Source: Mesostigma viride (taxonomy: Eukaryota > Streptophyta > Mesostigmatophyceae > Mesostigmatales > Mesostigmataceae). From it: a DNA stretch of 64,000 bases. The DNA is taken from the NCBI GenBank assembly GCA_009746045.1, contig RPFO01000225.1:195001-259000 (forward strand). Reading direction: 5' to 3'. This document shows, in pieces, positions 29,848-42,800 of this stretch; within the stretch, counting starts at the first letter, position 1; each line of letters starts with the position of its first letter. A model generated the notes under the pieces. It saw only the letters and a list, made by a program, of their open reading frames with translations. It was not told the origin of the DNA and searched no databases. Position numbers and translations under genes: made by a program.

Positions 29848-32611
29848 GCTCCCGTTGGGGAGTCACGGAGCACCGGAGTGCTTTTAATCCCTGACAGTGT
29901 GTGCACAACAGGAAGAAAGGGCAGAGACCCCCTTTCTCCTTCATATGCCAGAGGCATGCCACAGTAGCAATCGGACACGATATACGATCCGGCAAGTTCT
30001 GTGGGTGCAATAATAAGACCCATATGAGCATATCATAACAATGAGCGTGGGCAAATAACCTGATCATAGCCAGGATGTAGCATGGCTGTACAAAAGCTAA
30101 GCTGAGGCTATGGCTGGTGGTTGTGTGCCGTACGTGCTTGAGCGGGGCACGGGACTAGATATGGTGGCTAGGCTAGGCAAACATTCTAGGCATGGCTATA
30201 CCATGGCGGCAGCTAGTGACTACCAATGGTACAAGCTAGGGCTATTCTAGCCCGCAGGGGGCGACCACATCTTGTGGTTGATCATCAGGTCCCCGCCCCT
30301 CTGGACAGTGAGTACACCTTGGGCTTCTGGGGGTCCTGCTTGTGGCGGAGTGAGGTAGAACTGCGTGGGTGCCACCGCCTTCCCCACTCACGGGACAAGG
30401 CGGCCCCCCCACCAGTCCTACTCACCTTCCCCTCCCCTGAGGATAAGCAGCGGTTCCTCTCTCGTCGCAAGCGGTTGCACGACCTCACCTGGACGCTGGA
30501 TGACGACCTCACCCCCGCTCAGCAACAGCAGCGACGCGACCTGTGGCCGGAATACCTCCGCCATAAGCAGGACCCCCAGAAGCCCAAGGTGTACTGGAGG
30601 GGCGGGGACCTGATGATCAACCACAAGATGTGGACGCCCCCAGCGGGCTAGAATAGCAATAGCCCTAGCTTGTAACCATTGGCGTCACTGCCGCTAAGGC
30701 AGCCATGCCTAGAATGTTGCCTAGCTGTGCCCACACACCTAGTCACGTGCCGCCAACGCACGGTACACAACCAGCCATAGCCTTAGCCTAGTCCTAGTAC
30801 AGCCATGCTACGCCCTGGCTATGTTCAGATTACTTGCCCACGCTCCTTGCTATGATATGTTCACATGGGTCTTATTGCACCCACAGTTTGCCGGATCGTT
30901 AGCCTGTCCTTTTAGCTAGCCGCGCCCGATTGCAGCTGCATGGCATGCCTTTGGCATGCAGGAGACTGGGGGTCTCTGCCCTTTCTCCTGTAGTGCACAC
31001 ACAGGGATTAAAAGCACTTCGGTGCTCCGTGACTCCCCAACGGGAGCACGAGTTTAATTAATTAATTAATTAATTAATTGTGGCGGAGGTATTCCGGCCA
31101 CAGGCCGGTCGCGTCGCTGCTGCTGCTGAGTGGGGGTCAGGTCGTCATCCAGCGTCCAGGTGAGGTCGTGCAACCTCTTGCGACGAGAGAGGAACCGCTG
31201 CTTGTCCTCAGGGGAGCTAGGGGAAGGTGAGCACTGAGCAGGCCGGGCTGGTGGGGGAGCCGCCTTGTCCCGTGAGTGAGGAAGGCGGTGGCACCCAGTC
31301 GCAGTTCTACCTCGTGCACCTACCATGAGGGTAATGAGCTGGTTCTTGAGCTCGTCAGCAAGGGAGGTTGACGTCTCCGACCTGGCTTCTGGGGCAAACG
31401 ACGCAGCACCATGCACTCGGCTCTCGCGGCGAGCGCGGTCCGTGACCTCCCGTTGCTGCATGGGCCTGGCGGTGTTCCTCCAGCTCCTGGAGCTTCATGG
31501 CGATGGCGTCAGTGGTTGAGGTGGTCGCTGACCGCAGCAGGTCCGCGTAGGAGAGCGGCGGGAGGTCGCCAGCATCCTGCCGGGGTGCATGGCTGCCCAG
31601 GATGCGATGGTGGCCGTCTGCTACGGCCGCTATCTTTGGGACCTGCATGGCCAGGGCCTCGGTGTGGGCGGTGATGGCTTCAAGCTTCTTCATGAGCACG
31701 CCGCACTTGCCCTCCACCTGGTCAAGGTGAGAGACAAGTGCAGCGTGCGTTTCCGATGCCTGTGCCGCGGTGTGTAGCGCCGTGAACTGGGGTTGTAGCT
31801 TGTGGACGACCCGGGTTTCCACATATTGGAGACCCGGGCCTCCACCGTGTTGAGTGTGGTGTTCAGCGATGTCATCTTCTCGGCCAGCGGCCAGGTCACG
31901 TGCTCCTCCAGCACTGCGCAGATGTTGAATCCTTGCAGAGGGAGGGAGCCGATGGGGCTGCGGCCGGCTGCGCGGGGGCTGGGGTGCTGAGCGCTCGATC
32001 TGCAGATGTCGCCGAGGCTGCGCTGGTCTAGTACATAGCTGGTCAAGATACTGAACAGGCGTTGGCGTGGTTCGTCATAAGTGTAGAGCCCTAGGACGTG
32101 TCGCGGTAGTCGATAGCTGCCCCCCCCTTCGGGGGCACAAAGAGCTTCCGTTCCTGTGCGAGAAACTGGAGGACCTCGCGACGCATTCCTGCGGCGACAG
32201 CCCCTGCCGCTCGAGGAGGGAGAACATTCTGTCGCCGGGCGAGAATTGGCGAGCTCCATTTGTGGCGATCGTGGCATCAGTGGTTTCTTGGGCTCAGGCG
32301 AGGCGCTTGGCGATGGTTCGGGCGGATAAGCCTGGCGGCTTGACAAGGGCGAGGGCGAGAGGGTCGGGCTGGGCGCCGGGAAGCTGTTCCAGCTCCTTTT
32401 CCAGCCCTCGTTTGGCTTCCGGAGTCGTCATAGCTGCTTGTCACGTGCGTAACTGTTTAAGGATACAGCGCTGTACTGCGTGTCAGTCGTAACCGATTAT
32501 ACTGGCGTGTGCGTCTTAATAAGGCGCATCGAACGCAAGTGGTCTGACCGAATTTGGGGCTCAGATGCAAAAGATCTGAGCTCCGCCGTCAGCCATACCG
32601 CCGTCAGCCAT
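29848..32611 (-). mobile_element. ORF1-only LINE derivative, complete copy C1, split by C2
   Basis: Removing the insertion at 30351-31088, the two halves join into one minus-strand element of about 2.0 kb. Its 5' end is at 32611 (same end as C0). ORF1 ends with KPKVY, MINHK and a stop near 30252. About 0.4 kb of non-coding sequence then leads to the 3' end at 29848, which carries the LINE B terminal hairpin motif GTGCTCCCGTTGGGGAG and an AT-rich, (TTAA)-like tail. No endonuclease or RT lies between ORF1 and the 3' end. ORF1 in this copy has several frame changes, for example near 31380 and 31800, so it is a relic. Confidence 0.75.
30351..31077 (+). mobile_element. 5'-truncated ORF1-only element C2 inserted into C1
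   Basis: A plus-strand copy of the same family. It starts inside ORF1 (GAGGTAGAACTGCGTGGG), contains PSPEDKQRFLSRRKRL, TWTLDDDLTPAQQQQRRD and KPKVYWRGGDLMINHK up to a stop at 30649-30651, then the 3' region, the hairpin motif and a (TTAA)n tail at about 31055-31077. The 11 bases TTGTGGCGGAG occur on both sides (30340-30350 and 31078-31088) and are present once at the matching place in ORF1, so this is a target site duplication. 5' truncation, tail and duplication together indicate target-primed reverse transcription. Confidence 0.8.
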
Positions 32612-33870
32612 CCGCGATTGCAAACACGCAGCTTCCGCTGAGATCACGGTGGTGCAGGTGCACCTGAATGAAAGATGCATGGGAGGCCGTACACGTACGA
32701 GTTGAAATTGGGAAGTGCACCCTCACGGGCAACTGAGATTATCCGATCTCACGAAAGAAGCTAGTGGCGTGCAGCGCCAGCGGGTCCATATAGCTAGTCC
32801 CATTTTAGGCACTTGCACTGTACACCGGGGAGTGGGGCGTTTTGCCTCGTAAGGGCGTACGATTGGGACTTAGAATTTTTGCATGAGGTAACTTATTAAT
32901 TAAAATTTTGCAAAATAAAATGGTGGCCTCTGCCTCACTAAATATACAGATCTTTTACCTCCTGTCATTGAAGACAGCACGGACTTATCAAATCCCGAGA
33001 GACGGCCGGGAAATCCTTAGCAAGTGCTATCCAGGAATCGTAGCGGGTGGTCGTTTCTTGTCTAGTTTCCTACAAGACGGCCTTCCTCCGTCGGTAGAGA
33101 GCGGTGGTCCCCTTTAGGTCGGGCGTCTCTCTGCTTGTTCATACAGACACAAGACTTCCGGTCTATTGGATATCAAAGAGACAACCAGATATGGCTGTCC
33201 AATAACAGGGCCTGAAGTGAGGATGTTTGGTTATTAGAAATAACTTCACATGATTGGGGTATCCGCTTGATGGCTATGTGCAGACAAGCAGGCAAAGCTT
33301 ATGTCTCCTTCGACACAGACCCGAGTCCAACGCAATCTCACAGGTCTCAGCCAATCAGAACACAGACGAACCGGTAAGGTTCTCTCTAGATATGCTTTAC
33401 ACCCCTGCGTCAGAAAGATCCTAAATGACATCAGTCAGATTACAGTGAACGCTGAACGCCAAGGTCGCGTACTTGGATGTAACAGTGTACACGCTGTCAG
33501 AAAAGACTGTTACAGTCTGTAAGTCCAAAAAAAAGGCTAATGTTCAGGAGGAAAAAGCTTGTGCTGCCACTTGCTGGCCAGCACATGCACTTATTTATTT
33601 ACACAAATACAGCATGACTCCTGATCAGGAGTCTGGCGCGGGGAATCCCAGACGCCCAGGCCTACATGCCATCACAAGGCTGTGAATGGAAGCTTGTCGA
33701 GCAAGTATAGTAGGAGCTGGATGGGTTATACTGGTACGGTACGCGATGATCATAGATATGCACAGCAAACATATAGTAATAATGTGCCCAGTACTAAAGA
33801 TCAGTGGACAAAGCACTGCAATCATTTTGCGTTTGAAATGCCGCATGGCCAATGTTTTGGTTGGGCTTGT
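32612..33870. other. Spacer between element C1 and the M48 gene 3' end
   Basis: No gene or repeat recognised. It contains the 3' untranslated region of the M48 gene, which ends somewhere left of 33871. Short plus-strand frames here lack domain features or codon regularity. Confidence 0.4.
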
Positions 33871-36800
33871 TTACGTTTCAACCATCTTGATTTGGTTGGT
33901 CTCGTTGACCGCCTGTGTCTCTGGGCGTATCGGCCGGCCCGTCCTCAGAATGCCTTGGTACTGCTCTCCCCTTGACCAGGCATCGATTTCCCGCGCCCGC
34001 ATCACGGGCAGGGGGTGGGACAGCTGTCTTGTGTGCGCATTCCTGCACAGCATCCGGGGTGCCATTGGAAGTGGGCATGCCGACAATGGGTCGGAACGAA
34101 TGGTCAGCAATTGCATGGCACCAGCTGGTCCGCGATAAAAGAAGGATCCTCACACCCTCAGGGTGCAGGTGCCTTGTACTACTTGCAGTACATAGTAATG
34201 CACCCAGCCGCAAGGATAGGAAAACATCGCCAATAAGATTGCCAAAAGCATCGCCTCACTCGGCATGAACATGCATGGCATCACCAGAAAACACCTGCCA
34301 CAAGAGGGTCTTGCACCCTACAGCCACAGCCACCAGCCGTGATGAACTCCTCCAGAAGATCCAAGGGGTCTGCACGAGAAGCCTCTAAAGGGTCTGCACA
34401 AGAAGCCACCACCACAGGTATTGACCGCGCGTGACACTGCGTCGCACGGCAAGCACACATATGTCCAGATTCGTGGCTGTCCCTAAGACCAAGGCTGGGC
34501 CACCGCGTGGTGTTACAGGGGTGGGCAACCCCTGAAGGAGGTGGGGCTGTGCTTTTCTAGGACATACCGCAGGTACCACCCCAGTGGCGAGCTGGATGCC
34601 TCGTCGTAGCTGCGCGCCTGCTGCAGGAAGGCATCCACGTTGAGCTCGTTCGCGAGCGAGGGGCAGCCGCCCGCCAGCTTCATGAGGACGGAGATGACCA
34701 CCTGGCAGGGTGGTGCAGGGGGCAGCGGGTCAGGGTAGCGAGGTGCAAGGAAGAAAAGGACATCAGTTCAGTCCAGGGGGGTTTCAACTACATGCGCAAG
34801 AGAACATGACCGCCCGAGCTTATGCGACAATTGCGGGCGAGGTGTAGACGAGGGGCATGTGTGCCCAAGGGGAAGCCATGCCAACATCGTCTGCTTCTGG
34901 CTCGAGGTCAAGGCAGGTCGCCAGCTGAAGCTATCGACAGGCATGGATGACGTAGGGGTAAGCATCGCGAGTCCTCCCTCGAAATGTGCTGTGATCAACG
35001 ACAGAGATCATGCAGATCAAATAGGAGGATGTACCAAGAGAATCAACAGACGGTTCACTAAAGCTTCAACCTATTCCTGTTGCACACAAGTGGCAGGGAC
35101 GACTACTGACTACCATGCCGAGGGCAACGGGTACAAGCCGTAGTAACCACTTAAAACATAGCCTGTCAAGTGAACGGAATCGAGCAGACACAGATAGGTT
35201 GTCCTTGCAACCCACATGCAGGCACAGGGCTGATTTCAAAGCAACTACAAGTTCCCTGTCAGCACCAGCAACCGCCATACAGTATCAGGATCAGATACAA
35301 ACAGCCCTAGACTCGGCTCTTGCGGCCGGAGTATGTACCTTGGGGTTCTGCGCCACCAGCAGCGCTGCGCGGTCGCACGTTAGCTCTGCCGCCCGCAACC
35401 ACCGCAGCAGCTGCTCCTCAAGGTTGTTCGCGATGAGCGCGCCAAAGCCTGCCCGCAGAGTGTCCGGTGTGGCCCAAAAGATTTCATAAAAAACTATGGC
35501 AACCATGAGCATCAGGTACATCAGGTACCCATGTACATCACTACGATGGATCGCCAGGGAAACAAAAAACCCACAAAAAGGAAAAGGAAAAAAAGGACAA
35601 ACCAGGAAGAAGCAAGCGACCGCTCCATGCATGCCCCATCCAGCCATCTGCCATCCCAACTATGGGGCAAACCTGGGCAAACCTGGCCAGACGGCATGGC
35701 ATGCCCCGCTCACACCCTGGCAGATGTCCAACTTTGGGAATAAATAGCACCGGCATGTGCTCGTCTACGCATGTCAGCTGCCATGCTGGCCAGCCCCTCT
35801 GGCCGGTACAACGGAAAACAACCGCATCATCAGAAATAGATGGGCAAGGCATGACTAGACCATTCTTCCATCATCATACAAAAGCAAGCTAGCTGAGCCA
35901 TTCCCAGGACATCTGAACACATGGCATTTGGCTGAGCATGAGACCACACCACATTCCCCACCCCAAACCTGGCAGCCAGCATAGACACGCCCCATCCCAC
36001 ACAGCGGCTGCTCCTGCTGCTGCCACATCTTGCCACACCTTGCCGCACCTTGCCACACCTTGCCACACCATGAGATGCTTATCCTGGCGTACCGGGTAGG
36101 CTGATGGCCCCCAGCGCGATGATGTTGGCAAATGTCAGCCACACGCCGTGATCGCACACCAGGTGGCCCATCTCGTGAGCGATCACGGTCTGCCATGTGC
36201 CCACGTGTGCAAGGCAGACGCACGTGCGGCGGCACGGCACAGGTCCAGCGCGGTTTGTCAGAGGCCATTTGTGAGCATGGCGGCGCTTTGTCAGCATGGC
36301 GGATCGTTTGTGAGCATGGCGGCCCCGACGAGGGGGTGTGCTACGGGCACTATGCCCTGCGGGTTAGCAGGCAGGCAGGTGGTGACCAGGGAGAAGAACC
36401 TGGCAAAGCAAAATATAGAGCGAATTCCTACCGCAAGGCACGACAGCAAAATTTAACGGTGGTTGCCTTGGCAAACTTGCTTTCCTAGCTTTGCTCACTC
36501 AACTCCATCAGCGCGCACAACACCCCAACACACGCAGCCAACGCTTCTTCCGGCAAGCCCTACCAAATCATCGTGTGGGAGAACAAGTCTCAACCGCCAC
36601 CCAATTACCTCCACAAGCGAGCGAGGGGCATTTGGCTATGCGTGCCGCCACGGCCCGCTAGCATCGACGTGGCATCGCGCCACGTCGATCACCCGCCGGT
36701 CTGCCAGTACCTGCACTGCATTGCATAAACAAAATACTGCCACCCGCACCCTTGACAACCAGCTACCGCGGTGGACTGCCAGCGGAAAGTTGCACGTCAA

Positions 36801-39800
36801 CTAGAATGACTACTACTATAATGAGTCAACTGCAGCACGGCCAGCCTCAGTGCCACCATCGCTGGAATCAGAACACGGTGGCACGACGGACAGACGTCCT
36901 AAACCGAATAGTCCCAACATCCACACCCCCACAAACGGGCCCCACCAGAGCTTGCCCGCACGACGCGCTACAAATGGCATGTCACTACACAGCATACTAT
37001 CCATGAGACAACTCGAGCTACTACACTACATACCTGTAGTGCTTTAGTGACCGGCCCTCCCCCTCACCTGCAGCTCGGCTAGTGTGAGCAGCTCGACAAG
37101 GCTGGTGGTGACAACGATGAAGGGCTTTCGACCCGCGATGGCGAGCGTGTACGCGTTGGGCGTTGGGTCCTGGCGCACATACAGGTCCGGCAGGGGGATT
37201 CCCAGGATGCACGCCGCCTCCACCAGCAGCCGATGGACAGCTGGCATCTGCGACAGACAGGAGGCGAGGGAGGGGTATTGGGGCAACAAGGAACGCAGGA
37301 AAAGAGAGGGGGTTCGATAATCGCACCACACAGGCAGGCCGGGGGGGGGGGACAGGGGCAGCAAGCAGAGAGGGGTACTAACCAACCTGCAAGAGGCGGG
37401 GGGGGGGGGGAGGAACAAGGAAAGCAAGCAACCAGGAAAGCAACAAGGAGGGGTACCAGTTATCTGAAGCACGGAGGGGGGGGCCGGGAGGGGAGGAGGG
37501 GTAACTGCGTAACAAGGGAAGAAAGCAAGGGAGGGGGAAAGCTTTTTGCAACACTTCATAGGAGAGAGGGGTATGCGTGTGGGCGCCAACAGGCAACAAA
37601 GAGGTTTTCGCGATCCTGGTTCTCCCCCACTTTCAACGGCTACAAAAAATTCCACCACTTTGACCCTACCTGCTCCCCCCCCCCCCCCCCCCAACTTCCA
37701 ACTGCCCATTTTAGCCTACCTGGTTCTCCCCCACTTTGACACTGGTCCCGATGTTCTCGAGGATCATCAGCTGCTCCGCGACGGGGCCTGCTTCCCCCCA
37801 CGACGACAGGCCCCGCAGCCGCCACCGCCACCGCAAGGACAGGGTCGCACCCAGAGGAGCGCACGAACAGACGTCATGCACAGGGGGGACATGGGAGCAG
37901 GGGTGCACAAGTAGCAAGGAGCATTAGATGAAGGACATGCAAATCCAGGGGGGGAATGGAGAAGTGAATCACCCACAATGCACCACCCTGGCATGGACAA
38001 CCCCAGGGGCAACACGGAAGGCAGCAGCGCTGCACGTGCCACCTCTAATGCATGCCATCTGTTCCGTAGCGCCGCCCCTGCAAACGAGCCTCACGCACCC
38101 CCCACCTGGGCTAACTGGTGTGATGGGGGAGACCACTTGCCCCTCTAACACACCATCCACCAATGCCACTGTTTCTTCCTTTCCCCCCCCACCCCACACA
38201 AATACCGCTCCCCCCCCTCATGCCAGTAGGGGTGCAACCTCCCCTTGTCCCCACAGGGAAGAACTCCACCAAGCTGGCCAGGAGCGGGAACGTGTGCGCT
38301 AACGAACATGCCCACATCGAATCCTTGCCTCACTGTGTGCAGACCATTGCCTTTCCTTCCCTCTTGTCAATCTCACCAATTCTAGAGAGCGAGAGTGCTG
38401 TCGTGACTGCAGTTTTAAGCACACAGTGAGGTAAGGAACGATAAATTATTATTATTGTTATTGGGAGGTATTGGTTTGATATTCGGCACAAGATACCTCA
38501 CGTTGTGTGCGCTGCCTAGTGCGCCGCTGCCTCGTGCTTCTGCACAATGACGACACGATGGTGCACATGCTAACAAAGCCATAGGCATCCGTTCACACAG
38601 TCGAGTTCCACGCCAGTCACTGTAAACGACAGACATGCAGCAGCATACCAGTATGCAACGCCCACTGCGACCCACAGCAACAGCTGGCACACCGTGGGGG
38701 GGCAGGCATCCCCATGGGGGCTTGCACTCATGCATACTAGTTATAAAACAGCAAGTAACGCCACAAGGCCCCACTCACTCTTCCGCCAGTGACACTACAG
38801 AAGCCCACTTAGGCACTCACTCAGCAGGTTCTTCCCGACCACTTCCAGCCCAGGCAGCATCCGCAGCAGCTGGGTGTTCTGTAGGGGAGTCACGTGACCA
38901 GAGGGCAGCAGTTGTGGCATTGGGGTTGAGAACGACCAGATGGCAAGCCAAAGGACGCTGGCATTGGGGGTCAGGACGGCAAGCCAGGGTGGACCAGTAA
39001 AACGTAGTCAGATGACGTTTTGATTATGACAAGGACATTGTATAGGACAATGTACTCTTCCATTGTGCTGTATTATGGAATCAGCCGCCCATGTAAGCGG
39101 CAGCGGCAACATCCGCACCTTCCACATATACGATCCCGGATGAGCAATTCCATGATTTCATGTGGAGCCCGCATCCTGATTTGATATGGTGCCCGCATCC
39201 TGATTTGATGTGGTGCCCGCATCCTGATTTGATATGGTGCCCGCATCCTGATTTGATGTGGTGCCCGCATCCTGATTCCATATGGTGCCCGCATCCTGAT
39301 TTGATGTGGTGCCCGCATCCTGATTTGATGTGGTGTCCGCATCCTGATTTGATGTGGTGTCCGCATCCTGATTCCATATGGTGCCCGCATCCTGATTTGA
39401 TGTGGTGTCCGCATCCTGATTTGATATGGTGCCCGCATCCTGATTTGATATGGTGTCCGCATCCTGATTTGATAATGGTGCCCGCATCCTGATTTCATGT
39501 GGTGCCCGAATCCTGATTTGATATGGTGTCCGCATCCTGATTCCATATGGTGCCCGCATCCTGATTTGATGTGGTGTCCGCATCCTGATTTGATATGGTG
39601 CCCGCATCCTGATTTGATATGGTGTCCGCATCCTGATTTGATATGGTGCCCGCATCCTGATTCCATATGGTGCCCGCATCCTGATTTGATGTGGTGCCCG
39701 CATCCTGATTTGATGTGGTGCCCGCATCCTGATTCCATATGGTGCCCGCATCCTGATTTGATGTGGTGCCCGCATCCTGATTCCATATGGTGCCCGCATC

Positions 39801-42800
39801 CTGATTTGATATGGTGCCCGCATCCTGATTCCATATGGTGCCCGCATCCTGATTTGATATGGTGTCCGCATCCTGATTTGATATGGTGCCCGCATCCTGA
39901 TTCCATATGGTGTCCGCATCCTGATTTGATATGGTGCCCGCATCCTGATTCCATATGGTGCCCGCATCCTGATTTGATGTGGTGCCCGCATCCTGATTTG
40001 ATGTGGTGCCCGCATCCTGATTCCATATGGTGCCCGCATCCTGATTTGATGTGGTGCCCGCATCCTGATTTGATATGGTGCCCGCATCCTGATTTGATAT
40101 GGTGCCCGCATCCTGATTTGATATGGTGCCCGCATCCTGATTTGATATGGTGCCCGCATCCTGATTTGATATGGTGCCCGCATCCTGATTTCATGTGGTG
40201 CCCGCATCCTGATTTGATATGGTGCCCGCATCCTGATTTCATGTGGTGCCCGCATCCTGATTTGATATGGTGTCCGCATCCTGATTTGATGTGGTGTCCG
40301 CATCCTGATTTGATATGGTGCCCGCATCCTGATTCCATATGGTGCCCGTATCCTGATTCCATATGGTGCCCGCATCCTGATTTGATATGGTGCCCGCATC
40401 CTGATTTGATATGGTGCCCGCATCCTGATTCCATATGGTGCCCGCATCCTGATTTGATATGGTGCCCGCATCCTGATTTGATGTGGTGCCCGCATCCTGA
40501 TTTGATATGGTGCCCGCATCCTGATTTGATATGGTGTCCGCATCCTGATTTGATATGGTGCCCGCATCCTGATTTCATGTGGTGCCCGCATCCTGATTTG
40601 ATATGGTGCCCGCATCCTGATTTCATGTGGTGCCCGCATCCTGATTCCATATGGTGCCCGCATCCTGATTTGATGTGGTGCCCGCATCCTGATTTGATAT
40701 GGTGCCCGCATCCTGATTTGATGTGGTGCCCGCATCCTGATTTGATATGGTGCCCGCATCCTGATTTGATATGGTGTCCGCATCCTGATTTGATATGGTG
40801 CCCGCATCCTGATTTCATGTGGTGCCCGCATCCTGATTTGATATGGTGCCCGCATCCTGATTTCATGTGGTGCCCGCATCCTGATTTGATATGGTGTCCG
40901 CATCCTGATTTGATGTGGTGTCCGCATCCTGATTTGATATGGTGCCCGCATCCTGATTCCATATGGTGCCCGCATCCTGATTCCATATGGTGCCCGCATC
41001 CTGATTTGATATGGTGTCCGCATCCTGATTTGATATGGTGCCCGCATCCTGATTTGATGTGGTGCCCACATCCTGATTGATATGGTGCCCGCATCCTGAT
41101 TTGATATGGTGCCCGCATCCTGATTTGATATGGTGCCCGCATCCTGATTTGATATGGTGCCCGCATCCTGATTCCATATGGTGCCCGCATCCTGATTTGA
41201 TATGGTGCCCGCATCCTGATTTGATATGGTGTCCGCATCCTGATTTGATATGGTGCCCGCATCCTGATTTGATATGGTGCCCGCATCCTGATTTGATGTG
41301 GTGTCCGCATCCTGATTTGATATGGTGCCCGCATCCTGATTTGATATGGTGCCCGCATCCTGATTTGATATGGTGCCCGCATCCTGATTCCATATGGTGC
41401 CCGCATCCTGATTCCATATGGTGCCCGCATCCTGATTTGATATGGTGCCCGCATCCTGATTTGATATGGTGCCCGCATCCTGTTTCCATATGGTGCCCGC
41501 ATCCTGATTTGATATGGTGCCCGCATCCTGATTTGATGTGGTGCCCGCATCCTGATTTGATGTGGTGTCCGCATCCTGATTTGATATGGTGCCCGCATCC
41601 TGATTTGATATGGTGCCCGCATCCTGATTTGATATGGTGCCCGCATCCTGATTTGATATGGTGTCCGCATCCTGATTCCATATGGTGCCCGCATCCTGAT
41701 TCCATATGGTGTCCGCATCCTGATTTGATATGGTGTCCGCATCCTGATTTGATATGGTGCCCGCATCCTGATTTCATGTGGTGCCCGCATCCTGATTTGA
41801 TATGGTGCCCGCATCCTGATTTCATGTGGTGCCCGCATCCTGATTTGATATGGTGTCCGCATCCTGATTTGATGTGGTGTCCGCATCCTGATTTGATATG
41901 GTGCCCGCATCCTGATTCCATATGGTGCCCGCATCCTGATTTGATGTGGTGTCCGCATCCTGATTTGATATGGTGCCCGCATCCTGATTTGATATGGTGT
42001 CCGCATCCTGATTTGATGTGGTGCCCGCATCCTGATTGATATGGTGCCCGCATCCTGATTTGATATGGTGCCCGCATCCTGATTTCATGTGGTGCCCGCA
42101 TCCTGATTTGATATGGTGCCCGCATCCTGATTTGATATGGTGCCCGCATCCTGATTTGATATGGTGCCCGCATCCTGATTTGATATGGTGCCCGCATCCT
42201 GATTTGATATGGTGCCCGCATCCTGATTTGATATGGTGTCCGCATCCTGATTTGATGTGGTGCCCGCATCCTGATTTGATATGGTGTCCGCATCCTGATT
42301 TCATGTGGTGCCCGCATACTGATTTGATATGGTGTCCGCATCCTGATTTGATGTGGTGCCCGCATCCTGATTTGATATGGTGCCCGCATCCTGATTTGAT
42401 GTGGTGTCCGCATCCTGATTCCATATGGTGCCCGCATCCTGATTCCATATGGTGCCCGCATCCTGATTCCATATGGTGCCCGCATCCTGATTTGATATGG
42501 TGCCCGCATCCTGATTTGATGTGGTGCCCGCATCCTGATTTGATGTGGTGTCCGCATCCTGATTTGATATGGTGCCCGCATCCTGATTTGATATGGTGCC
42601 CGCATCCTGATTTGATATGGTGCCCGCATCCTGATTTGATATGGTGTCCGCATCCTGATTTGATGTGGTGCCCGCATCCTGATTTGATATGGTGTCCGCA
42701 TCCTGATTTCATGTGGTGCCCGCATCCTGATTTGATATGGTGTCCGCATCCTGATTTGATGTGGTGCCCGCATCCTGATTTGATATGGTGCCCGCATCCT

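Noticed and set aside
33878-34213. Other frames overlapping the last M48 exon
   Set aside because: Only the frame entered from the splice site at 34042 carries the conserved SHPLPVMRAREID block.
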